Assembly: GCF_000091305.1 (NCBI RefSeq)
Contig: NC_013929.1
Coordinates: 124,001-188,000 of the forward strand
Direction of reading: 5' to 3'
DNA: 64,000 nucleotides
DNA from: Streptomyces scabiei 87.22
GTDB lineage: Bacteria > Actinomycetota > Actinomycetes > Streptomycetales > Streptomycetaceae
Shown here: positions 34,017-44,115 of the stretch, one piece after another
Numbering within the stretch: position 1 is the first letter of the stretch
Layout of the letters: the number at the start of each line of letters is the position of its first letter
Position numbers and translations under genes: made by a program
The notes under the pieces: model-generated
Seen by the model: only the letters and a program-made list of their open reading frames with translations
The model's database searches: none
Told to the model about the DNA's origin: nothing

Positions 34017-37000
34017 CGCCCGGCTCCCGTCCGCCGGGTCAGCGCCGCGGCGGTCCGCGCCACGTACGGCGGCTGGACGCAGGTGAAGTGGTCCCCGGGC
34101 ACGTCGACGACCGTCAGCTCGCCGAGGCACATCTCCCGCCAGAAGCCCGTCATGTCGTCCTGGAAGCCGGGGATGAAGTGGGTCGGCGCGAGCGGGCGCA
34201 GGAAGGTGATGTCGCCGGCGTAGGGCAGCGGATCGTAGGCCGTGACCGCCTCGACCGTGTGCGAGAACACCCGGTGCAGCGCCGCCACCTGGCCGACGTC
34301 GCCCAGGCCCGCCTCGGTGCGGGCGAGCGCCCGGTGCAGCTCCGCGCGCCGCTCGTCCCGGGAGCGCCGGGCCAGCAGCCGGAAGCGGTGCGCCACGGCG
34401 TCCAGCCCTTCGTCCCCGTCGAGCAGTTCGAAGGCCCCTGGTGCGAGCGCCTTCGGCGAGCGGGCCAGCGCCGCGGCGAGCGCCCGGCCCATCTCGCCCT
34501 CGTCTGCGGGCCACCCGAGGGCGTCCAGGTCACCGCCCATGACGCGGGCGAAGGCATAGTCGACCATGAGCTCGTCGTCCAGCCGGTACGGGATGCGGTA
34601 GCTGGACACCACGGTCAGCCCGCGGACCACGACCCCGCCCTCGCCGAGCGCGCGGGCCAGTTCGGCGGCGATGAGCCCCCCGGAGCAGTAGCCCACCACC
34701 TCGACCTCGCGATGCCCGGCGGCGAGCACCTCGCGGGCGTACGCGGCGCCGAGGTCCTCGACGAGCCGGTGCGGGGCCAGTTCGAGATAGCCGTCGCTGT
34801 CCGGCACGGCGAGCCCCAGCAGGGAGCTGTCGGCCGTGAGCTCCTTGATCAGCGGCCGGTACGGCACGAGGGTGCCCAGCCCCTCGTGCACCAGCAGCCG
34901 CAGCGGACCGGACCCGCCGCCGCCCAGGTCGACCAGCGCGGACCGCCGGACCGCGCCCGCGGCCGACCGGGCCGGGGTCCCGCCGCCGGAACCCGCGGGG
35001 GCCGTCAGCCGGCCGGCCAGGCCGGCCACCGTCGGGGTGTGCAGCAGCGCCCGCAGCAGAACGTCGAAGGAGACGTCGGCCGCCTCCGGCACGCATGCAC
35101 GCACCCGCCCCACCAGCCGCGCCGCGAGCAGCGAGTCGCCGCCCGCGTCGAAGAACCCCCGCTCCCGGTCGGGGAGTTCACCACCGAGCAACTCGGCCCA
35201 CAGCTCGGCCACGCGCCGTTCCACTCCGGGGCGCGGCGGCTCGGCCGTCCGCTCGGCCGCGCGTTCACCGCGCCGCGGCACCCAGCCGAGCAGCCGCTTG
35301 CGGTCGACCTTGCCGTTGGAGGTCAGCGGCAGCGCGTCCACCACCTGGATGTGCGCGGGGACCATGTGGACGGGCAGGCGCTCGGCCACCCACCGGCCGA
35401 CCTCCTCGGCATCGAGCTCGGCGCGGTCCTGTTTGAAGGAGGCGGCGAACACGCCCTGGCCGAGCGCGGCGAACGGGTCGTCGGGGCCGGGCAGGCTCAG
35501 TACGTCCTCAGCGCCCGCCTCGACCAGCAGCCGCCGCCACTCCTCCTCGTGGACGAACAGGTTCCCCCGTTCGCGCCGGAGGTCCTCGGGCTCCTCCATC
35601 ATGAACGCCTGGGTGGCCGTGATCTCCGGGTGCTCCCGGGTCATCTCCAGCAGGCACAGCCAGCCCCGCGGGGCGAGCAGCGTCCGCAGCCGGTCGATGA
35701 CCCGCGCGGTGTCCCGGGCGTTGTTCAGCGCTCCCGCGCTCAGCACCACGTCGAAGGAGTTGGGCAGCAGGCCCTGCTCCCGGGGGTCCCGGTCCATGTC
35801 GAACAGGCCGAAGCTCGTCCCGGGCCGGGAGCCGAACCGCTGCCGCGCGTCGGTGAGGAAGTACTCCGAAACGTCCGTGAACAGGTACTCCACCGGCCGG
35901 TCGCCCAGCGCCTCCAGCACCGGTCCGGTGGCCGCCCCGATGCCGCCCCCCACCTCCAGCACCCGCAGCGGCCGGTCCCGCACCTCGCTCGCCACGCCGC
36001 GGACAGCGGCCGCGAGCGTCTCGAGCAGGCGTCCTGCGGCCAGGTTGTCGGCGTACCAGGCACGTGCGATGTCCTGGCTGCCGCCGGGGAAGAACAGCCG
36101 TACCGCCTCCTCCTCGCCGCGCAGCAGGGCGGGCAGGACGTCGGAGTGAGCGCGGAAGTACGCGAGCAGCGGGGGCGGACAGACTTCGGCGGGAGCGTGG
36201 GCGGCGAGGTCCGCCCAGGCCCGCTCCACCTCGGCGCGCTCGGGCGCGGCGGCACCGCGCCAGGTGCCCTCGGTTCCCTCGCGCCGGACGAGGCCGGCCC
36301 GCTCCAGGGCGTGCAGCCAGCGGCGGAGCAGCCCGTGGTGACGCTCGTCGACCTCCAGCCGGCGCGCCATTTCCGCCTCCGAGCGGGCCTCCTCGCCCGC
36401 GAAGAGGCCGGACGGGGCCAGGGCCTCGGCCATGGAGAGCACGAAGGCGTGGTTCAGCCGGTCCACGTACCCGGCGATCCGCCCCGGGTCCGGCGCGGGC
36501 CCCTGCCCGTACCCGGCGTTCACCGCGGCGGCCTCCGCCGCGACGGCGCGCGCCACCGTGGAGTCGGTACCTCCGGTGCGGACCGCCGGCTCCACGAAGG
36601 CGACCAGCGAGCGCTCCAGTGCCTCGGTGCCCTCCACCAGGACGGCGCTGGAACCGACCGCCGGGTGCTCGCCGAGGACCGCGTCGATCTCGCCGAGTTC
36701 GATGCGGTGCCCCCGGATCTTGACCTGCTGGTCGGCTCGGCCCAGGAACTCGATCTCGCCGTCCGGCAGATAGCGTCCGAGGTCGCCGGTGCGGTACAGG
36801 CGCTCCCCGGTCTCCGGGTGCCGCGGGAAGCGCTCGGCAGTGCGCTCCGGGTCGTTGAGGTAGCCCTCCGCCAGCCCGACGCCGGTGATGTACAGCTCGC
36901 CGGCGACCAGGTCGGGGCGGTCGCGCAGCGCGCCGTCCAGGACCCGGAACCCCTGGTTGGCGAGCGGGGTGCCGTACGGGATGCTGCGCCAGTGCGGCTC

Positions 37001-39541
37001 GACGCGGCGGATGCGGTGGTGGATCGACCAGATCGCGGCCTCGGTCGCCCCGCCGAGGCTCACCAGTTCGGCGCCCGGCAGATGGCGCCCGGCGTGGGCG
37101 GGCAGCGCCAGCGGGATCCAGTCACCGGACAGCAGCGCGAGGCGCAGCCGGTCCAGCCCGCGCGGCTCGGCGTCCAGATAGTGGGCGAGCATCTGCAACT
37201 GGGCGGGCACCGAATTCCACAGCGTCACCCCGTGCCGTTCCACCAGGTCCGCCCAGTGGGAGGGATCGCCGCGGCGGGCCGGGTCGGGCAGTACCAGGGC
37301 CGCGCCGAGCGCCGTCGGCCCGAACAGGTCGTACACCGACAGGTCGAAGCCGAGCGCGGCGAGGCCGAGGACGCGGTCGGTGTCCCCCACCGCGAAGCGC
37401 TGGTTGATGTCGTGGACGGTGTTCGCGGCGGCCCGGTGGCTGATCATCACGCCCTTGGGTTCACCGGTGGAGCCCGAGGTGTGGATCACGTAGGCGAGGT
37501 CGCCGGGCGCCACCGGATGCTCGACGGGAGTCTCCGACGACGGCAGCGGCGCGGCACCGGACACGTCGACCGGGCGGCAGCCGGCCGGCAGCGTCCGGGC
37601 CAGGTCGGGGTCGCGGACCACCGCGTACCGCGCCCCGCAGCCGGTGAGGATCCGGTCCCGGCGCACCTGAGGCTGCGCGACGTCCACCGGCACGTACACC
37701 CCGCCCGCGAGCAGGGCGCCCAGGACGCCGACCACCTGATCGCGGCCCTTGTCCATCAGGACGGCGACGAAGTCCCCAGGGTGGCAACCCGCGGTCCGCA
37801 GCTCCGTTGCCACCCGGGCTGCGCGGCCGAGCCACTCCCCGTACGTCATCGAACCGGTGGCGTCGATGACCGCCGTCCGGCCGGGGTTGTGCCTGGCGTA
37901 CGCCACCAGCGGCTCGTGCAGCAGCCCGCCGGGCTCGGCGGCCGCGGTGGCGTTGACCGCGGCCCGACGCGCCCGCTGCGCCGCGGGCAGGCCCAGCGGA
38001 TCGGCCGCGGCCCAGGGCCCGTCCTGCTCCGCCAGTCGGCGCAGCAGTCCGGCGAACGCCGCGAACATCTCGTCCACCAGGCCGTCGGGGAACACGCCTT
38101 CCCTGACGTCCCAGTTGACCTCCAGGCCGCCGAACTGGTCGGTGGCCTGGCAGTCGATCCACACCTGCGGCGTCTGGCTGATCCCGTACACCGGCCGGAG
38201 CCTCTCGGCCCCCTCCCCCAGGGCCCGGCCCACGACGCCGATACCACCGGTGAACACCACGGGCATCAGGGCGGCTTCGCGACCGCGCCGCCGGGCGAGT
38301 TCGCGCAGCACCTCGACACCGCCGCACAACCGGTGGTCGAGGTCTTCGAACAGCCGCTCGCCGAGGCCACGGGCCCGGTCGGCGAAGGCGGCCCGCCCCG
38401 ACTGGTCCACCGCGAGCAGGCTCACCGAGGTGAAGTCACCGAGCAGCCGGTCCGCATGAGGGTGCAGCGGCATGCGGTTCAGGACGGTGAGCCCCAGGCT
38501 GAACCGCTCGCCCGCGCTCCAGCGGCCGATCGTCTCGGCGTACGCGGCGAGCACGGCGTTGGCCGCGGTGATGCCGTGCGCGGCCGCTCTGGCCTTCAGC
38601 GCCTTCCACGCGTCCTCGGTCAGCGAGGCGGCCAGGCGGCGGAACCGGGGCGGCGTGTCGGCGGGGGTGTGACCGTCGGCCAGAGGAAGGGCAGGTCCGG
38701 CGGGCAGCTCGTCGACCCGGCCCCGCCAGTAGGCGCGGTCGCGCGCATAGCGCTCGGTGTCGCGCAGCCGGCGTTCCGCTGCGACGTAGTCGCGGAAGGT
38801 GGCGTCGATGGGCGGGAGCGGGCATCCGGGCCGCTCGTAGCGGCGGTCCAGTTCGGTGAGCAGCAACTGGATGCTGATCCAGTCCAGCGTCATGAAGTCC
38901 ATCGACAGGTGCAGCAGGCTGTGGTCCGCCAACCGTGTCAGCCGCACCTCGTACATGGGGCGTTCGCCCGCCGGGTGCACCCGGTGGGACAGCTCCTCGC
39001 GGACGGCGGCCGTCGCCTCGCCCACGGCTTCGGCGGAAGCCTCCCGCAGGTCGGTGACCCGGATACGGGTGTCGGCGAGGGCCGGCGCGATGCGCTGGGT
39101 GCCGTCCTGCGCGATGACCGAGCGGAGCATGTCGTGGCGCTCGACCAGGCTGTCCCAGGCCTGCTGCAGCCGGTCCGGGTCCAGGTCGGCGGGGCGCCGG
39201 AACTCCAGGTAGATGTGACAGGAGACGCCGCCGTAGTCGAAGGCCGCGTCCCGGCCGAGCAGGTAGGCGGACTGGATGTCGGTCAGCGGGAAGGGCTCGT
39301 GGCGGGCCTCCGGCTCCGCCACCCACGCGCTCGCCGGCGCGCCCGGGGCCGCGCCGCCCGCCGCTCCGGACGGGACCCGGTCGGGCAGCTCGGACAGGAG
39401 CTGCTCCTTGCTGCCGCGCAGGGCCGCGAGCCGCTCGTCCGTCATGGCACCGCGCGGCGCCCGGAAGCGCAGCTGCCGCCCCTCCCGCCAGAGCTGGATC
39501 CCGGCCAGCTCGAACTCGCTGATCAGCTCACCGACGGTCAC
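34013..39541 (-). CDS. NRPS PchF-like: docking-Cy-A(MT)-PCP-TE
   Basis: 1842 residues from ATG 39541, overlapping the first NRPS stop by ATGA. Domains by eye: a TubC-like docking domain 1-52; a heterocyclization domain about 82-520 with D215-FMTL-D220 in place of HHxxxDG; an adenylation domain about 545-960 with A3 YVIHTSGSTGEPKGVMISH; an N-methyltransferase inserted about 1000-1380 with an intact SAM loop LEVGGGIGAATG (1195-1206). A10 SNGKVDRKRL is at 1408, then a PCP with Ser1470 (AGGDSLLA) and a thioesterase from about 1545. Specificity residues read D-L-Y-N-L-S-L-I-W, a cysteine code. It cyclises and methylates the second cysteine and releases the product. The thioesterase nucleophile elbow is GYCSGG, with Cys1619 where Ser is expected. 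Confidence 0.92.
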   Translation of the reverse strand: MTVGELISEFELAGIQLWREGRQLRFRAPRGAMTDERLAALRGSKEQLLSELPDRVPSGAAGGAAPGAPASAWVAEPEARHEPFPLTDIQSAYLLGRDAAFDYGGVSCHIYLEFRRPADLDPDRLQQAWDSLVERHDMLRSVIAQDGTQRIAPALADTRIRVTDLREASAEAVGEATAAVREELSHRVHPAGERPMYEVRLTRLADHSLLHLSMDFMTLDWISIQLLLTELDRRYERPGCPLPPIDATFRDYVAAERRLRDTERYARDRAYWRGRVDELPAGPALPLADGHTPADTPPRFRRLAASLTEDAWKALKARAAAHGITAANAVLAAYAETIGRWSAGERFSLGLTVLNRMPLHPHADRLLGDFTSVSLLAVDQSGRAAFADRARGLGERLFEDLDHRLCGGVEVLRELARRRGREAALMPVVFTGGIGVVGRALGEGAERLRPVYGISQTPQVWIDCQATDQFGGLEVNWDVREGVFPDGLVDEMFAAFAGLLRRLAEQDGPWAAADPLGLPAAQRARRAAVNATAAAEPGGLLHEPLVAYARHNPGRTAVIDATGSMTYGEWLGRAARVATELRTAGCHPGDFVAVLMDKGRDQVVGVLGALLAGGVYVPVDVAQPQVRRDRILTGCGARYAVVRDPDLARTLPAGCRPVDVSGAAPLPSSETPVEHPVAPGDLAYVIHTSGSTGEPKGVMISHRAAANTVHDINQRFAVGDTDRVLGLAALGFDLSVYDLFGPTALGAALVLPDPARRGDPSHWADLVERHGVTLWNSVPAQLQMLAHYLDAEPRGLDRLRLALLSGDWIPLALPAHAGRHLPGAELVSLGGATEAAIWSIHHRIRRVEPHWRSIPYGTPLANQGFRVLDGALRDRPDLVAGELYITGVGLAEGYLNDPERTAERFPRHPETGERLYRTGDLGRYLPDGEIEFLGRADQQVKIRGHRIELGEIDAVLGEHPAVGSSAVLVEGTEALERSLVAFVEPAVRTGGTDSTVARAVAAEAAAVNAGYGQGPAPDPGRIAGYVDRLNHAFVLSMAEALAPSGLFAGEEARSEAEMARRLEVDERHHGLLRRWLHALERAGLVRREGTEGTWRGAAAPERAEVERAWADLAAHAPAEVCPPPLLAYFRAHSDVLPALLRGEEEAVRLFFPGGSQDIARAWYADNLAAGRLLETLAAAVRGVASEVRDRPLRVLEVGGGIGAATGPVLEALGDRPVEYLFTDVSEYFLTDARQRFGSRPGTSFGLFDMDRDPREQGLLPNSFDVVLSAGALNNARDTARVIDRLRTLLAPRGWLCLLEMTREHPEITATQAFMMEEPEDLRRERGNLFVHEEEWRRLLVEAGAEDVLSLPGPDDPFAALGQGVFAASFKQDRAELDAEEVGRWVAERLPVHMVPAHIQVVDALPLTSNGKVDRKRLLGWVPRRGERAAERTAEPPRPGVERRVAELWAELLGGELPDRERGFFDAGGDSLLAARLVGRVRACVPEAADVSFDVLLRALLHTPTVAGLAGRLTAPAGSGGGTPARSAAGAVRRSALVDLGGGGSGPLRLLVHEGLGTLVPYRPLIKELTADSSLLGLAVPDSDGYLELAPHRLVEDLGAAYAREVLAAGHREVEVVGYCSGGLIAAELARALGEGGVVVRGLTVVSSYRIPYRLDDELMVDYAFARVMGGDLDALGWPADEGEMGRALAAALARSPKALAPGAFELLDGDEGLDAVAHRFRLLARRSRDERRAELHRALARTEAGLGDVGQVAALHRVFSHTVEAVTAYDPLPYAGDITFLRPLAPTHFIPGFQDDMTGFWREMCLGELTVVDVPGDHFTCVQPPYVARTAAALTRRTGAGR

Positions 39542-42500
39542 AGCACACCCTCCTCGAAGTCACCGGCCAGGGCCTCGTCCCCCGGCTCCCTGTCCTGGGC
39601 CGCGCCGAGCAGCCCCTCGATCAGCGCGCCCAGGGCGGCGACGGTCGGCGCCCGCATCACGTCCCGCATGGGCAGTTCGACGCCGAGGGCCCGGTGCACC
39701 TCTGTCACCAGCCGGGTGGCGAGGAGGCTGTCCCCGCCGAGCGCGAAGAAGTTCTCGTCGCGGCCCACCGAGGCGACCGGGAGCAGCTTGGTCCACAGGT
39801 CGGCGACGGTCTGCTCCATGGCCCCCCGCGGCGGCTCGGCGGACTCCCGCGGCGAGTCGGTCAGCGCGGCGAGGAGGCTCTGCAGGGCGCGCCGGTCGAC
39901 CTTCCCGTTGGCACTCAGCGGCAGCACGGGCAGCGCCGCGAAGTGTCCCGGCACCATGTGGGCCGGCACCCGGTCGGCCAGCCAGCGGCGGAGGTCCTCC
40001 ACGTCGGCCCCGCGGGCCGTGCGGGGCCGTTCCGCGGTGAGCAGGACCTCTCCGGTGGCCTCGGCGCGCTCCACGCGCGCGTTGACCAGCCCGGCAGCGA
40101 CGCAGGCCCGCGCCCACCGCTGACCGGAGCGCAGCCAGGACCCACCCGGGCCGCCGGGCCGGAGCCGGCCGGCCTCCGCCTCCAGCGGCAGGGCGATCAG
40201 GAGGGCCAGCGGGGTGAGGTGGGTGCGTTCGAGCACATGGAGCCGGCCTCCGGGCCTGAGCAGCAGCGCCATGGTGGCCGCGGCGGTCTCCGGACTCGGC
40301 ATGCGGTGCAGGACGTTCGCAGCCACCACCGCGTCGTAGGCGTGCAGGTGCGCGGCGGGCAGAGCGGCACCGCCCTGGTGCACGGTGCGCACCCGGTGGC
40401 CGGAGTCCGCGAGCCGAGCGTCGGCCGCCGCCAGGAGCGTGGGGGACGAGCCGAGCAGTGTGTAGTCGACGGAGCCGGGTGGGAGAGCTGCGAGCAGCCG
40501 TCCGGCACCGAGCCCGCTCATCGCGTCCCACTCGCCGACCGTCAGAGGCTGCGCGGCGTCCGCGGCGTCGGCCCGCAGGGCGGCCGCGATGGCCGCGAGG
40601 CAGTCCCGGGTCGCCGGCATCGCGTCGGCCAGGCCCTCCGGCGACAGCACCGGGTCGTCCAGCAGCACCGAGGCGTGGGCCTCGCCGGTCAGGACGGCGG
40701 TCAGCATGGGCGCCGCCCAGGCCAGCGCGTTCGCCACCGGCTCCAGGTGGCTGCCGGCCGTCCGCTCCCGCAGTTCCCCGAACCGCCCCGGGGCGCGCAC
40801 CTCGGCCCAGCGCGCGCCCGGACGGACCGCGGCGCCGTCACGCCGGACGACCTCCTGCCGGGCGAGCCGGTCGAGCCAGGCGTCCAGGACGGGGCGCTGT
40901 TCGGCGCGCACCGGCAGGGTCCCGGCCGGGGCCGTGGCGGGCGTCACCAGGGGAGCGATCACCTCGGCCAGTACCGCCTCGACGAGCCCTTGTTCGAGCG
41001 GGTCGGCCTCGGGCGCGGGTCCGCTGTCCGCGTGCGGCGACGGGCCGGCGTCCTCGGCGCCACTGTCCTGGCCCGCGTCGTGCGGGGCGCGCTCCACGAC
41101 CGCGGCGACCAGTTCGCGGCGGCGGTCGCCGACGGTGACGACGACCGCCGAGGAGACCTCGGGATGCGACTGCAGAGCGGCCTCGATCTCGCCGAGTTCG
41201 ACCCGGAAGCCGTTGATCTTCACCTGGTGGTCCAGCCGCCCCAGGAACTCCAGGTTCCCGTCGGGCCAGTAGCGGCCCAGGTCGCCGGTGCGGTACCAGC
41301 GTTCCCCCGCCACCACGGGGAACCGTTCCGTCGTCAGGGCGGCGTCCCCGCGGTACCCGAGGGCCACACCGTCGCCGCCGATCCACAGCTCGCCCGGTAC
41401 CCAGTCGGGGCACTCGCGGCCCCGGCCGTCGACGACACGGAACCTCTGGTTGCGCAGCGGCTTTCCGTAGGGGACGGACACCCAGTGCGCGGGTACCTCG
41501 GTGACCTCGTACGCGTTGGACCAGATCGCGGCCTCGGTGGCGCCGCCGAGCCCGACGAGGCGACATCGCCCGTGCGTCGCGGCGTCCAGCCGTCCGGGCA
41601 GGTCGAGGCCGATCCAGTCGCCCGACAGCAGGGCCAGCCGCAGCGAGGCGGGCAGCGCGTTCCCGTCCGCCGCGGTGAGCGCCATGTCGAGCAGCGCGGG
41701 AACGCTGTTCCAGACCGTCACCCCGTGCCGGGCGCACAGGGCCAGCCACCGGCTCGCGTCCCGCCGGTCGGACTCGTCCACCAGGACCAGGGCACCCCCC
41801 TCGGACAGCAGCCCGAAGATGTCCCACACCGAGAGATCGAAGTCCAGGGCGGAGACGGCCAGCACCCGGTCGCCGGCGCCGATGCCGAACCGCTCGTCGA
41901 TGTCCTCGACGGTGTTGACCGCGGCCCGGTGACTCACCTCGACGCCCTTGGGCGTGCCGGTGGAACCGGAGGTGAAGATGACGTACGAGGTGTCGTCCGG
42001 AGCGGCGGGCACCGGTGCGTCGAGCGGTTCGCCGGCCAGCGCCTCGTCGAGGGTGAGCACCTCGGCGGCGCCCCCCGGCGACCGGGGCAGCCCGGTGCCG
42101 TCCAGGACGAGCCGGGCGCCGCTGAGCTCCAGGATGCGGGTGCGGCGGGCGGCCGGCTGGTCGACGCCGACGGGTACGTAGGCGGCTCCCGCGGCGAGGA
42201 CGCCGAGGACCGCGGCGATCTGGTCCGGGCCCTTGGGCGCGGTGACCACCACGGACGTGCCCGGCCCGACGCCTCGCCGGGCGAGGGAGCCCGCGATACG
42301 CAGGGCCCGCTCGGCCAGTTCGCCGTGGGTGAGCCGCCCGTCGTCCTGCCACAGCAGCGCGGGCTCGGCCGCGCGCTGTCCGGCGCGCTCGAAGAAGGCC
42401 GTGTGCAGCAGGCGACCGCTGTGCTCGCGGACCTCGGAGTTCACCTCGTCGCGGCGGCGCCGCTGGGCGACGGGCAGGGTGAGATCCACCTCGACGGGGC

Positions 42501-44115
42501 CGTCGCCGGCCAGGTCGCGCAGCAGCGTCGTGTAGGCCGTCATCATCGCGGCCGGCATCTCCGCGGGGAACAGGTCGTCGACGGTGTCCCAGGCCAGCAG
42601 CAGCCCCCCGTCCCGGGTGGCGTAGACCTGGTGGTCGAGCCAGACCTGCGGGGTCTGGGAGAGCATCCAGGTCAGCTCCCCGAACCGGGCGGCGCAGGCG
42701 TCCGGGACCAGCGGGGCGTCGAGGTTGCAGGCGAAGACGACGGGCGCGCTGCGGGGCGCGTCCCCGTCGGCGCGGACGAAGTCGCGCAGCACGTCCACAC
42801 CGGTGTACGCGGCATGCGCCACGTCCTCGTGGAGCTGCCGCTGCACGGCTCGGGCGCGCTCGGCGAAGTCGTCCCCGCGAATGAGGTCGACCTCCAGCAG
42901 GACCAGGCTGGTGAAGTCGGCGACGATGCGCCCGATCTGGGGGTGCGCCTCGAGATCGCGGTCGAAGAGGGGCAGGTTGAGCAGGAACCGGTCCTCGCCG
43001 CTGAAGCGGGCGAGGACCTCGGAGAAGGCCGTGGCGAGCAGGACGGCGGGGGTGACACCGGCCCGAGCGGCCCGCTGCCGCAGGGCGCGCCACTCGCCGG
43101 GTGCCAGTTCGTGGGTGCGCCGCACGAAGCGGGTGACCGGGAGGGCGGCGGGCTCGACGGCGAGCGGCAGCCGGGGACCGCCGGGCAGCTCCGGCAGCCG
43201 CCGCTGCCAGTAGGCGCGCGCCGTCTCGCGCTCGCTCCGCCGGGTCTCGGCGCGTTCGGCGAGATACCGCTGGAACGTGTACGCCGGCCCGCTCACCGAC
43301 GTGGGGTCCTCGTACAGCGCGGCCAGGTCGGCGAGCAGCAGCCGGATGCTGTGCACATCGGCGACGAGCAGGTCGACATTGAGGTGCAGCCGGTGTCCGG
43401 CGCCGGGCAGCCGGCTGAGCTGGAGGTCCAGCACCTCACCGGCACCCACGTCCAGGCGGCGGTGCGAGAGCCGGCCGCGCAGCTCCTCCAGGGCGGGGGC
43501 GGCTGCCTCCGCGGACAGGCCGCCGAAGTCGTGCACGGTCAGGCCGGGCCAGGGGGACCGGGCCAGCACCCGCTGCGTCCCGTCGGCCTCGAACCTGGCG
43601 CGCAGCATGGGGTGCAGATCCAGCAGGGCTCGCACGGCCCGCTCCAGCCGGCCGGCGTCGACGTCCCGGGCGTCGATCTCGAGGTACGCGTGGCACCCCA
43701 CGCCGCCCAGCGCCTGGTCGTCGCTCCGTCCGATCCAGTACGCCTGCTGCACCGCGGTGAGCGCGAAGGCTTCCCCGGTGTCGAGGACGCCGTCCCGGGC
43801 GGCCCGGCGGTCCGCCGGCTCCGGCGCGGGCGCGCCTGCGGCCGTGTTCGCCAGCAGCGCGTACCACGCCGAGAGCCGGGGCTCCTCGGACAGCCGCCGG
43901 AAGTCGACCCGGGCACCGGCGCGGTTGAGCTTGTTGGTGAGAACCATGAGCTGCATGGAGTGCAGGCCGAGTTCGAAGAGGTTCACGTCGTCGTGCTCGG
44001 GGCGCAGGTCCATGTCCAGCAGCCGGGCGACCTCCTGTCGGAGAGTCTCCGGGTCCCATACGGGAGCTGCCGTGCTCACCGGCACGGCCTTGGGCGGCAC
44101 AATCTCCTGTGACAT
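39538..44115 (-). CDS. NRPS PchE-like: ArCP-Cy-A(MT-like epimerase)-PCP
   Basis: 1525 residues from ATG 44115. An aryl carrier protein at 20-90 has Ser53 (ELGLHSMQL). The heterocyclization domain at about 115-540 carries D248-LLVA-D253. The adenylation domain at about 570-1010 has A3 YVIFTSGSTGTPKGVEVSH, and its specificity residues read D-L-W-N-L-S-L-I-W (cysteine). Inserted at about 1015-1365 is a methyltransferase-like domain whose SAM loop is degraded (EWDAMSGLGAGRLL, 1195-1207). In PchE the corresponding domain acts as an epimerase, so a D-configured first thiazoline is predicted. A10 ANGKVDRRAL is at 1402, and a PCP with Ser1463 ends the protein. It condenses salicylate with cysteine to hydroxyphenyl-thiazoline. 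It heads the operon. Confidence 0.92.
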   Translation of the reverse strand: MSQEIVPPKAVPVSTAAPVWDPETLRQEVARLLDMDLRPEHDDVNLFELGLHSMQLMVLTNKLNRAGARVDFRRLSEEPRLSAWYALLANTAAGAPAPEPADRRAARDGVLDTGEAFALTAVQQAYWIGRSDDQALGGVGCHAYLEIDARDVDAGRLERAVRALLDLHPMLRARFEADGTQRVLARSPWPGLTVHDFGGLSAEAAAPALEELRGRLSHRRLDVGAGEVLDLQLSRLPGAGHRLHLNVDLLVADVHSIRLLLADLAALYEDPTSVSGPAYTFQRYLAERAETRRSERETARAYWQRRLPELPGGPRLPLAVEPAALPVTRFVRRTHELAPGEWRALRQRAARAGVTPAVLLATAFSEVLARFSGEDRFLLNLPLFDRDLEAHPQIGRIVADFTSLVLLEVDLIRGDDFAERARAVQRQLHEDVAHAAYTGVDVLRDFVRADGDAPRSAPVVFACNLDAPLVPDACAARFGELTWMLSQTPQVWLDHQVYATRDGGLLLAWDTVDDLFPAEMPAAMMTAYTTLLRDLAGDGPVEVDLTLPVAQRRRRDEVNSEVREHSGRLLHTAFFERAGQRAAEPALLWQDDGRLTHGELAERALRIAGSLARRGVGPGTSVVVTAPKGPDQIAAVLGVLAAGAAYVPVGVDQPAARRTRILELSGARLVLDGTGLPRSPGGAAEVLTLDEALAGEPLDAPVPAAPDDTSYVIFTSGSTGTPKGVEVSHRAAVNTVEDIDERFGIGAGDRVLAVSALDFDLSVWDIFGLLSEGGALVLVDESDRRDASRWLALCARHGVTVWNSVPALLDMALTAADGNALPASLRLALLSGDWIGLDLPGRLDAATHGRCRLVGLGGATEAAIWSNAYEVTEVPAHWVSVPYGKPLRNQRFRVVDGRGRECPDWVPGELWIGGDGVALGYRGDAALTTERFPVVAGERWYRTGDLGRYWPDGNLEFLGRLDHQVKINGFRVELGEIEAALQSHPEVSSAVVVTVGDRRRELVAAVVERAPHDAGQDSGAEDAGPSPHADSGPAPEADPLEQGLVEAVLAEVIAPLVTPATAPAGTLPVRAEQRPVLDAWLDRLARQEVVRRDGAAVRPGARWAEVRAPGRFGELRERTAGSHLEPVANALAWAAPMLTAVLTGEAHASVLLDDPVLSPEGLADAMPATRDCLAAIAAALRADAADAAQPLTVGEWDAMSGLGAGRLLAALPPGSVDYTLLGSSPTLLAAADARLADSGHRVRTVHQGGAALPAAHLHAYDAVVAANVLHRMPSPETAAATMALLLRPGGRLHVLERTHLTPLALLIALPLEAEAGRLRPGGPGGSWLRSGQRWARACVAAGLVNARVERAEATGEVLLTAERPRTARGADVEDLRRWLADRVPAHMVPGHFAALPVLPLSANGKVDRRALQSLLAALTDSPRESAEPPRGAMEQTVADLWTKLLPVASVGRDENFFALGGDSLLATRLVTEVHRALGVELPMRDVMRAPTVAALGALIEGLLGAAQDREPGDEALAGDFEEGVL

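Noticed and set aside
34088..40123. Very long open frame (about 2000 codons) on the plus strand, and another at 39694-44112
   Set aside because: They lie antisense to the two NRPS genes, show no domain similarity and have low-complexity, Arg/Pro/Gly/His-rich translations. They are shadows of strongly GC-biased codon use.
18512..44115. Yersiniabactin or watasemycin-type cluster
   Set aside because: No polyketide synthase module is present (yersiniabactin) and no extra stand-alone methyltransferase of the C-methylating kind was seen (watasemycin). Gene content fits pyochelin.
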